Shown piece by piece: positions 1-7,928 of a stretch of DNA of 37,754 nucleotides (the first letter of the stretch is position 1; each line of letters opens with the position of its first letter). The position numbers and the translations under genes were made by a program. Source of the DNA: Kluyvera sichuanensis (lineage in GTDB: Bacteria; Pseudomonadota; Gammaproteobacteria; Enterobacterales; Enterobacteriaceae); the NCBI RefSeq assembly GCF_014218705.1, contig NZ_JABBJF010000039.1:1-37754 (forward strand), in the 5' to 3' direction. The notes beneath the pieces were generated by a model. It worked only from the letters and a program-made list of their open reading frames with translations. It did no database searches and was not told the DNA's origin.

Positions 1-21
1 GCTTTCGCTCACTGTTGCGAG

Positions 22-56
22 GTGGCGTATATTACGCTTTCCTCTTTCAGAGTCAA
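22..56 (-). promoter_or_regulatory. rRNA operon promoter P2 (rrnE position)
   Basis: Read on the minus strand there is a -35 TTGACT (51-56) and a -10 TAATAT (29-34) with a 16-bp spacer. This is the arrangement of enterobacterial rrn P2 promoters, and it lies about 110 bp downstream of a P1 promoter on the same strand. The 16S gene it would drive lies beyond the left edge of the window. The boxB/boxA antitermination signals of the leader are not reached. Confidence 0.88.
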
Positions 57-129
57 CCCTCATTTTCAGGTTTTTCTCTTCAACCGAACCGGCTAGTTAG
101 TGTGAAGTAATTCACATCCGCCGTGTCGA

Positions 130-190
130 TGGAGGCGCATTATAGGGAGTTTCCTCAGGCCCGCAACCCTTAAATTGCAGAAAAATGACT
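130..190 (-). promoter_or_regulatory. rRNA operon promoter P1 with UP-element-like upstream tract
   Basis: On the minus strand, -35 TTGCGG (161-166) and -10 TATAAT (139-144) are separated by 16 bp. They are followed by the GC-rich discriminator GCGCCTCC and a predicted start near 130. These are hallmarks of growth-rate- and ppGpp-regulated rrn P1 promoters. The AT-rich stretch at about 170-188 sits where the UP element binds the RNA polymerase alpha subunit. FIS sites would lie further upstream (190-300) but I could not assign them with confidence. Position next to purH matches E. coli rrnE. Confidence 0.9.
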
Positions 191-242
191 GACTGCTGAA
201 ATCCCCAGCAGAACCCCACCTTATACCCATTTACACACAGAG

Positions 243-251
243 TTATCCACA
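243..251 (+). promoter_or_regulatory. Perfect DnaA box between rrn P1 and purH
   Basis: The 9-mer TTATCCACA is an exact match to the strong (R1/R4-type) DnaA box. It lies between the leftward rrn P1 promoter (start near 130) and the rightward purH promoter (-10 at 364-369). DnaA binding here could affect either promoter or simply titrate DnaA. A single box does not make an origin, and I see no cluster of additional boxes nearby. The match is direct; any function is inference. Confidence 0.5.
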
Positions 252-347
252 AAAATAAGGATCGCTCTCGAGAATCTCCCGGTTTTATCCCTCATCTATA
301 GAGATGAAATAATGGAATTGAGGGAAAGAGAAAAATTCGCGAGCGTT

Positions 348-375
348 GCGCAAACGTTTTCGTTACAATGCACCC
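348..375 (+). promoter_or_regulatory. purHD promoter with PurR operator
   Basis: GCGCAAACGTTTTCGT at 348-363 matches the 16-bp PurR consensus (AnGCAAnCGnTTnCnT) at all but the first base. It directly abuts a -10 element TACAAT (364-369), so the operator covers the -35 region; no good -35 hexamer is visible. PurR with hypoxanthine or guanine as corepressor represses purHD in E. coli, and this placement would block polymerase binding. Predicted start is near 375, giving a leader of about 95 nt before purH. Confidence 0.88.
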
Positions 376-388
376 GCAAAACAAGGAT

Positions 389-402
389 GCCCCGTAAGGG
401 GC
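389..402 (+). other. Short stem-loop in purH leader
   Basis: GCCCC-GTAA-GGGGC forms a five-pair GC stem with a tetraloop in the predicted purH 5' untranslated region. A run of five T lies about ten bases further on, too far to make a canonical intrinsic terminator. It may stabilise the mRNA or pause polymerase; no function can be assigned from sequence alone. Confidence 0.4.
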
Positions 403-470
403 GTTAGCTGAGTTTTTACGCAAGAATTCACCTAACGCTCTCTGTAATAGTCAAATCCAGGGGATTTACC

Positions 471-2060
471 ATGCAACAACGTCGTCCAGTCCGCCGCGCT
501 CTGCTCAGTGTTTCTGACAAGGCCGGTATCATCGAGTTCGCCCAGGCACTTTCCGCACGCGGTGTGGAGCTGCTGTCTACAGGAGGCACCGCCCGCCTGT
601 TAGCAGAAAAAGGTCTGCCGGTGACCGAAGTTTCCGATTACACCGGTTTCCCGGAAATGATGGATGGACGCGTAAAGACCCTGCATCCAAAAGTACACGG
701 TGGCATCCTCGGTCGTCGCGGCCAGGACGATGCCATTATGGAACAGCATCACATTGCGCCTATCGATATGGTTGTCGTTAACCTTTATCCGTTCGCCGAG
801 ACCGTCGCCCGTGAAGGCTGCTCGCTGGAAGATGCGGTAGAGAACATTGATATCGGCGGCCCAACGATGGTTCGCTCCGCCGCCAAGAACCATAAAGACG
901 TTGCTATCGTCGTCAAGAGCAGCGACTACGACGCCATTATTAAAGAGATGGATGCGAACGAAGGTTCTCTGACCCTCGACACCCGTTTCGATCTCGCGAT
1001 TAAAGCCTTCGAACACACCGCCGCTTATGACAGCATGATTGCCAACTACTTCGGCAGCATGGTTCCGGCGTACCACGGTGAGAGCAAAGAAGCCGCGGGT
1101 CGTTTCCCGCGTACGCTGAACCTGAACTTCATTAAGAAGCAGGATATGCGCTACGGCGAGAACAGCCACCAGCAAGCTGCCTTCTATATAGAAGAAAACG
1201 TCAAAGAGGCATCCGTTGCCACCGCGCAGCAGGTTCAGGGCAAAGCGCTCTCTTATAACAACATCGCTGATACCGATGCGGCGCTGGAGTGCGTGAAAGA
1301 GTTCAACGAACCGGCCTGCGTTATCGTCAAGCACGCGAACCCATGTGGTGTAGCAGTCAGCACCTCTATTCTCAACGCTTACGACAGCGCTTATAAAACG
1401 GACCCAACCTCCGCGTTCGGCGGCATCATCGCCTTTAACCGCGAGCTGGATGCTGAAACCGCGCAGGCGATCATCTCCCGCCAGTTCGTGGAAGTGATCA
1501 TCGCCCCATCCGCGACCGAAGAAGCGCTGAAGATCACCGCCGCTAAACAGAACGTTCGCGTCCTGACCTGCGGCCAGTGGGCACAGCGCGTGCCGGGTCT
1601 CGACTTTAAACGCGTTAACGGCGGCCTGCTGGTTCAGGATCGTGACCTGGGTATGGTCACCGAAGGTGAACTGCGCGTCGTTTCCAAACGTCAGCCTACC
1701 GAGCAGGAGCTGCGCGATGCGCTGTTCTGCTGGAAGGTGGCGAAGTTCGTGAAGTCCAACGCCATTGTGTATGCCAAAGAGAACATGACTATCGGTATAG
1801 GCGCAGGCCAGATGAGCCGCGTTTACTCCGCCAAAATCGCGGGCATTAAAGCTTCTGATGAAGGTCTGGAAGTGAAAGGCTCCGCCATGGCTTCCGACGC
1901 ATTCTTCCCGTTCCGCGATGGCATTGATGCCGCTGCCGCCGTTGGCGTGAGCTGCGTTATCCAGCCTGGCGGTTCTATCCGCGACGAAGAGGTGATTGCC
2001 GCTGCCGATGAACACGGTATCGCGATGATCTTCACCGACATGCGCCACTTCCGCCATTAA
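471..2060 (+). CDS. purH: Bifunctional AICAR formyltransferase / IMP cyclohydrolase PurH
   Basis: Catalyses the last two steps of de novo IMP synthesis: formylation of AICAR with 10-formyl-THF, then cyclisation of FAICAR to IMP, in the cytosol. The 529-residue length equals that of E. coli PurH. The N-terminal MGS-like cyclohydrolase domain carries the [10 protein letters not shown] motif (about residues 66-75) and the transformylase domain begins around residue 200 with [10 protein letters not shown]. The start ATG follows an AGGGGAT ribosome-binding sequence. purD lies 15 bp downstream, so the two form the purHD operon, controlled by the PurR box at 348-363. Nothing in the coding sequence looks damaged. 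Confidence 0.98.
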   Translation: MQQRRPVRRALLSVSDKAGIIEFAQALSARGVELLSTGGTARLLAEKGLPVTEVSDYTGFPEMMDGRVKTLHPKVHGGILGRRGQDDAIMEQHHIAPIDMVVVNLYPFAETVAREGCSLEDAVENIDIGGPTMVRSAAKNHKDVAIVVKSSDYDAIIKEMDANEGSLTLDTRFDLAIKAFEHTAAYDSMIANYFGSMVPAYHGESKEAAGRFPRTLNLNFIKKQDMRYGENSHQQAAFYIEENVKEASVATAQQVQGKALSYNNIADTDAALECVKEFNEPACVIVKHANPCGVAVSTSILNAYDSAYKTDPTSAFGGIIAFNRELDAETAQAIISRQFVEVIIAPSATEEALKITAAKQNVRVLTCGQWAQRVPGLDFKRVNGGLLVQDRDLGMVTEGELRVVSKRQPTEQELRDALFCWKVAKFVKSNAIVYAKENMTIGIGAGQMSRVYSAKIAGIKASDEGLEVKGSAMASDAFFPFRDGIDAAAAVGVSCVIQPGGSIRDEEVIAAADEHGIAMIFTDMRHFRH

Positions 2061-2075
2061 TTCAGGGAGCAGACG

Positions 2076-3365
2076 ATGAAAGTTTTAGTCATTGGTAACG
2101 GCGGTCGCGAACACGCACTGGGCTGGAAAGCAGCACAGTCTCCGCTGGTTGATACCGTTTTTGTCGCACCAGGTAACGCCGGTACCGCACTGGAGCCCGC
2201 GTTGCAGAACGTGGCTATCGGCGTCACCGATATTCCGGCACTGCTGAGCTTTGCCCAGAACGAGAAGATTGACCTGACCATCGTCGGCCCGGAAGCGCCG
2301 CTGGTGATTGGCGTAGTCGATGCGTTCCGCGCTGCTGGCCTGAAGATCTTCGGGCCAACCGAAGGCGCGGCGCAGCTGGAAGGCTCCAAAGCCTTCACCA
2401 AAGATTTCCTCGCTCGTCACCAGATCCCGACGGCGGAATATCAGAACTTCACGGAGATTGAGCCAGCATTGGCCTATCTACGTGAGAAAGGCGCGCCGAT
2501 TGTTATCAAAGCCGACGGCCTGGCCGCCGGTAAAGGCGTTATCGTGGCGATGACGCTCGAAGAAGCGGAAGCCGCCGTACACGATATGCTGGCGGGTAAC
2601 GCCTTTGGCGACGCGGGTCACCGCATCGTTATCGAAGAGTTCCTCGACGGCGAGGAAGCGAGCTTTATCGTGATGGTCGACGGTGAGCACGTGCTGCCGA
2701 TGGCCACCAGCCAGGATCATAAACGTGTAGGCAACGGTGACACCGGCCCGAACACCGGCGGCATGGGGGCTTACTCCCCGGCACCGGTAGTGACTGATGA
2801 AGTCCACCAGCGCACCATGGAACGCATCATCTGGCCAACCGTGAAAGGCATGGCGGCGGAAGGGAATACCTACACCGGCTTCCTGTACGCGGGCCTGATG
2901 ATCGACAAACAGGGCAACCCGAAGGTTATCGAGTTCAACTGCCGCTTTGGCGATCCGGAAACGCAGCCGATCATGCTGCGCATGAAGTCGGATCTGGTGG
3001 ATCTTTGCCTGGCCGCCTGCGACGGCAAGCTGGATGAAAAAACCTCCGAGTGGGACGATCGCGCCTCGCTGGGCGTAGTGATTGCCGCGGGCGGTTACCC
3101 TGGCAACTACAACACCGGTGATGAGATCCACGGCCTGCCGCTGGAATCCTCAACTGACGGTAAAGTCTTCCACGCGGGCACCAAGCTCGCTGACGATGAC
3201 CGCGTTTTGACCAGCGGCGGCCGCGTGCTGTGCGCCACCGCGCTGGGCCACACCGTGGCAGAAGCGCAGCAACGCGCTTACGCCTTAATGACCGATATTC
3301 ACTGGGACGGCAGCTTCAGCCGTCGCGATATCGGCTGGCGCGCCATCGAGCGTGAGCAAAACTAA
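2076..3365 (+). CDS. purD: Phosphoribosylamine-glycine ligase (GAR synthetase) PurD
   Basis: ATP-dependent joining of glycine to 5-phosphoribosylamine, the second committed step of purine synthesis; cytosolic ATP-grasp enzyme. At 429 residues it equals E. coli PurD. The N-terminus MKVLVIGNGGREHAL is the family signature, the ATP-grasp segment includes VIKADGLAAGKGV (about residues 144-156), and the signature RFGDPETQ lies near residue 291. An AGGGAGC-type ribosome-binding site precedes the ATG, 15 bp after purH. Its stop codon overlaps the stop of the convergent zraR by 4 bp, leaving no intergenic terminator. The pair purHD is co-transcribed in E. coli. Confidence 0.98.
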   Translation: MKVLVIGNGGREHALGWKAAQSPLVDTVFVAPGNAGTALEPALQNVAIGVTDIPALLSFAQNEKIDLTIVGPEAPLVIGVVDAFRAAGLKIFGPTEGAAQLEGSKAFTKDFLARHQIPTAEYQNFTEIEPALAYLREKGAPIVIKADGLAAGKGVIVAMTLEEAEAAVHDMLAGNAFGDAGHRIVIEEFLDGEEASFIVMVDGEHVLPMATSQDHKRVGNGDTGPNTGGMGAYSPAPVVTDEVHQRTMERIIWPTVKGMAAEGNTYTGFLYAGLMIDKQGNPKVIEFNCRFGDPETQPIMLRMKSDLVDLCLAACDGKLDEKTSEWDDRASLGVVIAAGGYPGNYNTGDEIHGLPLESSTDGKVFHAGTKLADDDRVLTSGGRVLCATALGHTVAEAQQRAYALMTDIHWDGSFSRRDIGWRAIEREQN

Positions 3366-4693
3366 CGGCTAAGCTTAGCCAGCAGCGTTTTGCGCGTAAT
3401 GCCCAACTGACGGGCGGCTTCAGTTTTGTTGCCGCCCGTTTTTTCGAGCGCCGCCAGGATGACCTCTTTTTCCACCTCCACCAGCGGCAGAATCTCATCA
3501 TCGGCCGACGACAACATCGGTATCGGCGTACCCGCGATCGCCAACGGCAGCTCGCGCTCAGAGATATAATCCCCCGTCAGCAGCACCACCGCCCGCTCCA
3601 CCGCGTTTTCCAGTTCACGAATATTGCCCGGCCAGTCGTAGTGAATCAGCAGATCCATCGCCTGCGGGGTAAATCCCTGCACCGCTTTACGGTTGCGCTC
3701 GGCGTAGCGTTTCAGGAAATAGTGCGCGAGAGCGGGAATATCTTCGCGCCGCTGACGCAGCGGCGGCATGTCGATGGTCACCACGTTCAGTCGGTAATAG
3801 AGATCCTGACGAAAGCGCCCGGCGCTAACCTCTTCCGCCAGATTGCGATGGGTGGCGGCTATGAGGCGGACATCCACCGAAATGGTCTGGTTGCTGCCTA
3901 CGCGCTGCACCTCGCGTTCCTGAATCGCGCGCAGCAGGCGCACCTGCATCAGCGGCGAGATATCACCAATTTCATCGAGGAATAAGGTCCCGCCACTCGC
4001 TTCGACAAAACGTCCTTCCCGCCGCCTATCCGCACCGGTAAACGCCCCTTTCTCGTGGCCGAACAGTTCGGACTCCAGCAAAGACTCATTGAGCGCCGCG
4101 CAGTTCAGCGTCACCAGCGGATTATCGCAGCGCGCGCTGCTGGCGTGTAGGGCTCGCGCCACCAACTCTTTACCGGTGCCCGACTCGCCGTGAATCAGCA
4201 CCGTGGCATCAGAAGGGGCAACCAGCGCGATATTGTGCAGCAGCGCCTGCATGGCAGGGCTATCGCCGACCATCCCGAACTGAGCCGCGGGAGAAGCTTC
4301 AACTGCACCGTCAGGCTGCCGGGTATGCACCAGCGCCTGTGACAGCGTCTGCTGCAGGTTATCGAAGTCTAACGGCTTGATGAGGTAATCCAGCGCGCCG
4401 GATTTTAGCGCCTCAACCGCCGTCCCCACGCTGGAGTAGGCGGTCATGATCAGCACCGGGATCGACGGGTTCCAGGCCTTTATCTCTTTGAGCGTCGCAA
4501 TGCCGTCCATCTCCGCCATGCGGATATCGCAAAGCACTAAATCAAATACCCGTTGGCGCAGCTGTTCCAGCGCCTCCCGGCCGTTATGCGCCAGCGAGAC
4601 CTGATATCCCCACCCGCGCAGCAGCGCCTCGAGAATAGTGCAGTGGCTGATATCATCGTCCACCACCAGAATATCGCCCTTCTCTACGCTCAT
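3362..4693 (-). CDS. zraR: Sigma-54-dependent response regulator ZraR (HydG)
   Basis: NtrC-type activator that, when phosphorylated by ZraS under zinc or lead/envelope stress, activates zraP and zraSR with sigma-54 RNA polymerase. Domains in order: receiver (1-120, phospho-acceptor D56 in the VLCDIRM strand), AAA+ sigma-54 interaction domain (about 140-370, Walker A GESGTGKE and the sigma-54 contact loop GAFTGA both intact), and a C-terminal Fis-type helix-turn-helix (NKTEAARQLGITRKTL). The 443-residue length is close to the roughly 441 of E. coli. It overlaps zraS by ATGA (4 bp), implying translational coupling, and overlaps the tail of purD by 4 bp on the other strand. Confidence 0.96.
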   Translation of the reverse strand: MSVEKGDILVVDDDISHCTILEALLRGWGYQVSLAHNGREALEQLRQRVFDLVLCDIRMAEMDGIATLKEIKAWNPSIPVLIMTAYSSVGTAVEALKSGALDYLIKPLDFDNLQQTLSQALVHTRQPDGAVEASPAAQFGMVGDSPAMQALLHNIALVAPSDATVLIHGESGTGKELVARALHASSARCDNPLVTLNCAALNESLLESELFGHEKGAFTGADRRREGRFVEASGGTLFLDEIGDISPLMQVRLLRAIQEREVQRVGSNQTISVDVRLIAATHRNLAEEVSAGRFRQDLYYRLNVVTIDMPPLRQRREDIPALAHYFLKRYAERNRKAVQGFTPQAMDLLIHYDWPGNIRELENAVERAVVLLTGDYISERELPLAIAGTPIPMLSSADDEILPLVEVEKEVILAALEKTGGNKTEAARQLGITRKTLLAKLSR

Positions 4694-6069
4694 CCTTGCT
4701 GTTCCTTTTGTTGCTCATTAACCGGCAGATAGAGGGTAAATGTGGCCCCCTCGCCGGGACGGCTATCGGCGTGAATGGTTCCGCCATGCTGCTCAATAAT
4801 GTTCTGTACCACCGCCAGCCCCAGACCGGTGCCGTCGGCTTTGGTGGTGAAGTACGGGGTGAAAATCGCCTGTAGCTGCTCAGCCGTCATCCCCTTGCCG
4901 TTATCGGCGACGGTGACCTTCACGCGACCGTCGCTACACTCATTGGCCGTTACCGTAATCACACCGCCGTGACCTATCGCCTGAATCGCGTTGAGATAGA
5001 GATTCAGCAGCACCTGATTCAGCCGGTCCGGGTCGGCCTGAATGCGGCGTAACGCAGGCGGTGGAGTGAACTGCAGCGTAATCTCCCGGCCACGCGCATC
5101 CTGGCTGACCAGCTGGAGCGAGTGGGCAATCACCTCGTTGAGATCCACCGACTGCCATTTTAAATGCGCCGGGCGCACCAGCTCCAGCAGGTCGCTAACC
5201 ACGCGGTTCAGACGGTCAGCCTCTTTCGCCATCACCTGTGCCAGCGCGTAGGCTTCTCCCCCCGGCGGTGTACGTTCAGCAAAGTACTTCGCCAGCCCTT
5301 TAATCGATGAGAGCGGATTGCGAATTTCATGCGCCACCCCGGCCGCCAGATGGCCTAAGGCCACCAGCTTTTCTCTGCGGTGGGTCGCTTCCTGTAACAG
5401 CCTGCGTGAGCGTTGATAGCGACGGAACCAGAACTGGGCGAGGATGGTCGCCACCATCACCAACCCGGCGGCGCACAGCATCACAATCATATTGCGCAGC
5501 CCGCGCGCCTGCTCGGCGTCGAGTTCACGCACATCAAAGGCGACAAAAATCACCTGCGGGGTCGTCACCACCTCCCGGCGCATCATCATGCGCATATGGT
5601 GGCCGTTGCCGCTATCCAGCGGGCGAAACGTCCGGTAGACCTCCAACGCCGGTTCAGGTGTTGCAACGCGTCGTTCACGCACGGTGTCACTAACCTGCAG
5701 TTCGTGCATCTGCTGCGTATCGTAGAGCGTCTTACCCACCTGCTGCGGGTCGCTATGGGCGATCACCGTTCCCTGCTCATCGGTGACGGCAAACCACAGT
5801 ACGCCCGGCTGCCAGGCCATCTCTTCCAGCATGGCCTGAAGCTGGGCATGATGCATACGCATCCCCATGCCAACGCGGGCGCCGGACTCCAGCGCGCGGA
5901 TAAGCACGCTGCCTTTCTCCTGGATGGTTTGCCGGGCCGATGCGCTTTCTCGCCCGTAGTCACGCACGATAAGCGCCGAGAACAGGCAGACCAGCAACAA
6001 AATCACGCCGGTCAGCAGCCAGCTAATACCGGTCGCAACCGAATCCTTCTGTAAACGTATGAGGCTCAT
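4690..6069 (-). CDS. zraS: Zinc-responsive sensor histidine kinase ZraS (HydH)
   Basis: Inner-membrane kinase partner of ZraR. Two membrane segments (about residues 13-35 and 193-215) flank a periplasmic sensor region. The dimerisation/phosphorylation box VAHEIRNPLSSIKG has the phospho-acceptor H247, and the ATPase domain has an N box (LNLYLNAIQA), DNGKGM and GTGLGLAVV. At 459 residues it is slightly shorter than the E. coli protein. The gene is first in a leftward zraSR operon whose sigma-54 promoter is at 6104-6119. Periplasmic ZraP is its known negative regulator in E. coli and Salmonella and is encoded divergently next door. E. coli literature also calls this system HydHG. Confidence 0.95.
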   Translation of the reverse strand: MSLIRLQKDSVATGISWLLTGVILLLVCLFSALIVRDYGRESASARQTIQEKGSVLIRALESGARVGMGMRMHHAQLQAMLEEMAWQPGVLWFAVTDEQGTVIAHSDPQQVGKTLYDTQQMHELQVSDTVRERRVATPEPALEVYRTFRPLDSGNGHHMRMMMRREVVTTPQVIFVAFDVRELDAEQARGLRNMIVMLCAAGLVMVATILAQFWFRRYQRSRRLLQEATHRREKLVALGHLAAGVAHEIRNPLSSIKGLAKYFAERTPPGGEAYALAQVMAKEADRLNRVVSDLLELVRPAHLKWQSVDLNEVIAHSLQLVSQDARGREITLQFTPPPALRRIQADPDRLNQVLLNLYLNAIQAIGHGGVITVTANECSDGRVKVTVADNGKGMTAEQLQAIFTPYFTTKADGTGLGLAVVQNIIEQHGGTIHADSRPGEGATFTLYLPVNEQQKEQQG

Positions 6070-6103
6070 GGGGCTTCCTTCTCTTTTCCCGTCATCATCC
6101 CTC

Positions 6104-6119
6104 AGCAGAAATCATGCCA
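6104..6119 (-). promoter_or_regulatory. Sigma-54 promoter of zraSR
   Basis: On the minus strand TGGCATGATTTCTGCT has the -24 GG and -12 GC with correct spacing (consensus TGGCACG-N4-TTGCW). It lies 35 bp upstream of the zraS start. Presence of a sigma-54 activator in the same operon supports autoregulation, as known in E. coli. Confidence 0.85.
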
Positions 6120-6168
6120 TTTTTCGCGCCCGCTAACCCGGCCCGCAAGCACAAACGTCCCGCTTCAA

Positions 6169-6217
6169 CGAGTAAAAATGACCCGCCGGGTAGGCTGACG
6201 CGGGTCATTTTTACTCG
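6169..6217. promoter_or_regulatory. ZraR operator: perfect 17-bp inverted repeat
   Basis: CGAGTAAAAATGACCCG (6169-6185) and its exact reverse complement (6201-6217) are separated by 15 bp. The half sequence matches the GAGTAAAAATGAC-type site reported for ZraR binding in the zraP-zraSR intergenic region of E. coli. The two sites sit between divergent sigma-54 promoters, about 50 bp from each, which is the normal enhancer position for an NtrC-type activator. If transcribed it could also fold as a hairpin, but operator function is the simpler reading. Confidence 0.85.
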
Positions 6218-6269
6218 CCTTCTGCCGCTAGCGACCTGAAAACCTCGGCGTTATCGCGGTTTGTGAGTC

Positions 6270-6286
6270 TGGCACAGAAGATGCAA
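6270..6286 (+). promoter_or_regulatory. Sigma-54 promoter of zraP
   Basis: TGGCACAGAAGATGCAA has -24 GG and -12 GC elements at the right spacing. It lies 34 bp upstream of the zraP ATG and reads away from the zraSR promoter, with the paired ZraR sites between them. Confidence 0.88.
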
Positions 6287-6320
6287 TAGCTAAGATAACC
6301 ACACCACAGGAGAATCAACC

Positions 6321-6761
6321 ATGAAACGGAACAATAATCTGCCCCTTACGCTCTTAGCCGTCGCAGCATTCACCTTCACCAGCGGGGCGGCGCTAGCCGG
6401 GCCGCATCACTGGGGCAACAACAGTGATAACGGCGGCTACAGCCAGCTCACCGACGCACAGCGAGCGACGGCGCAGAAGCTACACGATGATTTTTACAAC
6501 CAGACCAGCGCGCTGCGACAACAGCTCACCTCTAAGCGCTATGAGTACAACGCCCTGCTAACCGCCGATAAGCCGGATAGCGCGAAAATCGAGGGCGTGG
6601 CGCAGGAGATCGAGACGCTACGACAGAAGCTGGATAATCAGCGGGTGAAGTTTGATGTCGCCATGGCGCAGGCCGGGATACCTCGTCACGGTGGGATGGG
6701 CTATGGCTGTCAGGGCGGGCACAACGGAGGGGGTCATATGGGCGGCATGAACCGCTGGTAA
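6321..6761 (+). CDS. zraP: Periplasmic zinc-associated chaperone/repressor ZraP
   Basis: Zinc-binding periplasmic protein of the CpxP/Spy-like LTxxQ family that forms oligomers, has chaperone activity and dampens ZraSR signalling. A signal peptide with cleavage after ALA (about residue 26) is evident. The mature protein has a helical core beginning LTDAQRATAQKLHDDF, which includes the family-type LTxxQ motif. The C-terminus is rich in Gly, His and Met (GGHNGGGHMGGMNRW) with a single Cys, plausible metal ligands. Length 146 is near the family's usual 140-150. AGGAGA precedes the ATG. It meets the convergent yjaH with only 3 bp between stop codons. Sequence divergence from E. coli is greater here than for neighbouring genes. 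Confidence 0.92.
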   Translation: MKRNNNLPLTLLAVAAFTFTSGAALAGPHHWGNNSDNGGYSQLTDAQRATAQKLHDDFYNQTSALRQQLTSKRYEYNALLTADKPDSAKIEGVAQEIETLRQKLDNQRVKFDVAMAQAGIPRHGGMGYGCQGGHNGGGHMGGMNRW

Positions 6762-6764
6762 GGC

Positions 6765-7463
6765 TTAGAAGTTCTTTTCGGTTGGCTGCCAGGTGCAGTA
6801 GTTTTCATTCGCCACCAGCAGGAGCTGCGTGCCTTCCGGCGCCTCCAGCCAGGCAATGCTCACTTCGGCGGATGAACGGCTCTGGCGGCTCGCAATATGC
6901 CCCAGGGCGCGAGAGTCGAAATCAGGCTTCACCGTTTCGCCTTCACAGGTGGTGACGGAGCCGTCGGCATGCCAGCGCCCCTGACGTAGTACCACTTTCC
7001 CCAGCCGCAGCGCGTCGCTGGTCTGGCGGATCTGCTCGGCACGGTAGCGGTAAAGCGCCACCTGGTCACTGGAGAGCTGCTGTTTCTGCCCATCCGTTTC
7101 GCGCTGCATAAAGCTCAGCTCGCCGTTGCTATCGAAACGGGCGCGAATATGTTCGGACGGTTTACCGTAGACGTTGAGTTCAATCAGCTGCAGCTTGTCA
7201 TCCTGCCAACGGTATTCGCTGGTCGAGGTATTGCCGCTGTGCCACGGACTTAGCGTCGTTAAGAGATGGGTCTCGCCGCCGCTATCTTTACGCCAGATGC
7301 GAACCGCACCCTGCGTGTCAGCATAGCCGCTGGCGGTGAAAGGCGGCAGCGTGCTGTTATGGCTGCAGGCAGTGAGCAACAGTACACCAGCCAGCGCCGA
7401 TAAACGGCACCAGATGAACGAAAGGGGCGAAACCGCCCCTTCTTTAAAACTGTTCACTGCCAC
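6765..7463 (-). CDS. yjaH: YjaH-like DUF1481 lipoprotein, function unknown
   Basis: Uncharacterised protein conserved downstream of hupA in enterobacteria. The N-terminus has a hydrophobic stretch ending in LLLTAC-S, a lipobox, so a lipid-anchored envelope protein is likely. The start is unusual: the best frame opens with GTG (7463) six bases after the hupA stop, a second in-frame GTG lies at 7457, no ATG precedes the signal peptide, and no good ribosome-binding site is visible. The hupA terminator hairpin (7423-7440) lies inside these first codons, so expression probably depends on readthrough of that hairpin, or an undetected start beyond it. Function cannot be inferred from context. Confidence 0.8.
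   Translation of the reverse strand: MAVNSFKEGAVSPLSFIWCRLSALAGVLLLTACSHNSTLPPFTASGYADTQGAVRIWRKDSGGETHLLTTLSPWHSGNTSTSEYRWQDDKLQLIELNVYGKPSEHIRARFDSNGELSFMQRETDGQKQQLSSDQVALYRYRAEQIRQTSDALRLGKVVLRQGRWHADGSVTTCEGETVKPDFDSRALGHIASRQSRSSAEVSIAWLEAPEGTQLLLVANENYCTWQPTEKNF
7417..7446 (-). terminator. Intrinsic terminator after hupA, inside the yjaH reading frame
   Basis: On the minus strand AGGGGCG-GTTT-CGCCCCT (7423-7440) forms a seven-pair GC-rich stem followed by TTTCGTTC. It begins about 30 nt after the hupA stop and lies within codons about 8-14 of yjaH. The U tract is broken by a C and G, so termination may be partial. Confidence 0.75.
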
Positions 7464-7469
7464 GCGGTC

Positions 7470-7742
7470 TTACTTAACTGCGTCTTTCAGTGCTTTGCCA
7501 GAAACAAATGCCGGCACGTTAGCTGCGGCGATTTTGATTTCTTTACCGGTCTGCGGGTTGCGGCCAGTACGCTCAGCGCGGTGGTTCACTTTGAAGGTAC
7601 CGAAACCAACCAGTTGTACAGCATCACCTTCTTTCAGAGACTCAGTAATAGCAGCCAGGGTGGATTCCAGTGCAGCTTTAGCCTGGGTTTTAGACAGTTC
7701 AGCCTTGTCCGCAATTACATCAATCAGTTGAGTCTTGTTCAT
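7470..7742 (-). CDS. hupA: DNA-binding protein HU-alpha
   Basis: Abundant nucleoid protein; forms homodimers or heterodimers with HU-beta, bends and compacts DNA, and affects replication initiation and global transcription. The 90-residue protein has the full family fold, with the DNA-contacting arm [21 protein letters not shown] region (residues 46-66) including the intercalating proline. Length equals E. coli HU-alpha. An AAGGAT ribosome-binding site precedes the ATG. The gene is fifth in the leftward nudC-hemE-nfi-yjaG-hupA block but has its own promoter candidate (7854-7883) and terminator, consistent with high independent expression. Confidence 0.99.
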   Translation of the reverse strand: MNKTQLIDVIADKAELSKTQAKAALESTLAAITESLKEGDAVQLVGFGTFKVNHRAERTGRNPQTGKEIKIAAANVPAFVSGKALKDAVK

Positions 7743-7853
7743 AAGTTATCCTTACAATGTGTTTATCGCTTGCTAAGCATCGAGTGCGACGAAAATGCCA
7801 TAAAAGCACTCTCCTGCATACACGCACCGATAGCCACTTTTTTTCGCCCTCCA

Positions 7854-7883
7854 AATGTAGACCAGACGGGGGGCAGATGTGAA
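7854..7883 (-). promoter_or_regulatory. Candidate sigma-70 promoter of hupA
   Basis: On the minus strand, -35 TTCACA (7878-7883, five of six consensus) and -10 TACATT (7854-7859, four of six) are 18 bp apart. A start near 7847 would give a leader of about 105 nt. The 186-bp yjaG-hupA gap leaves room for it, and hupA is known to be transcribed separately in E. coli. Confidence 0.55.
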
Positions 7884-7928
7884 GCCTTCAGGCGTGACAA
7901 TTCAGGCGGTAAATCACGTTTTGTTGTC

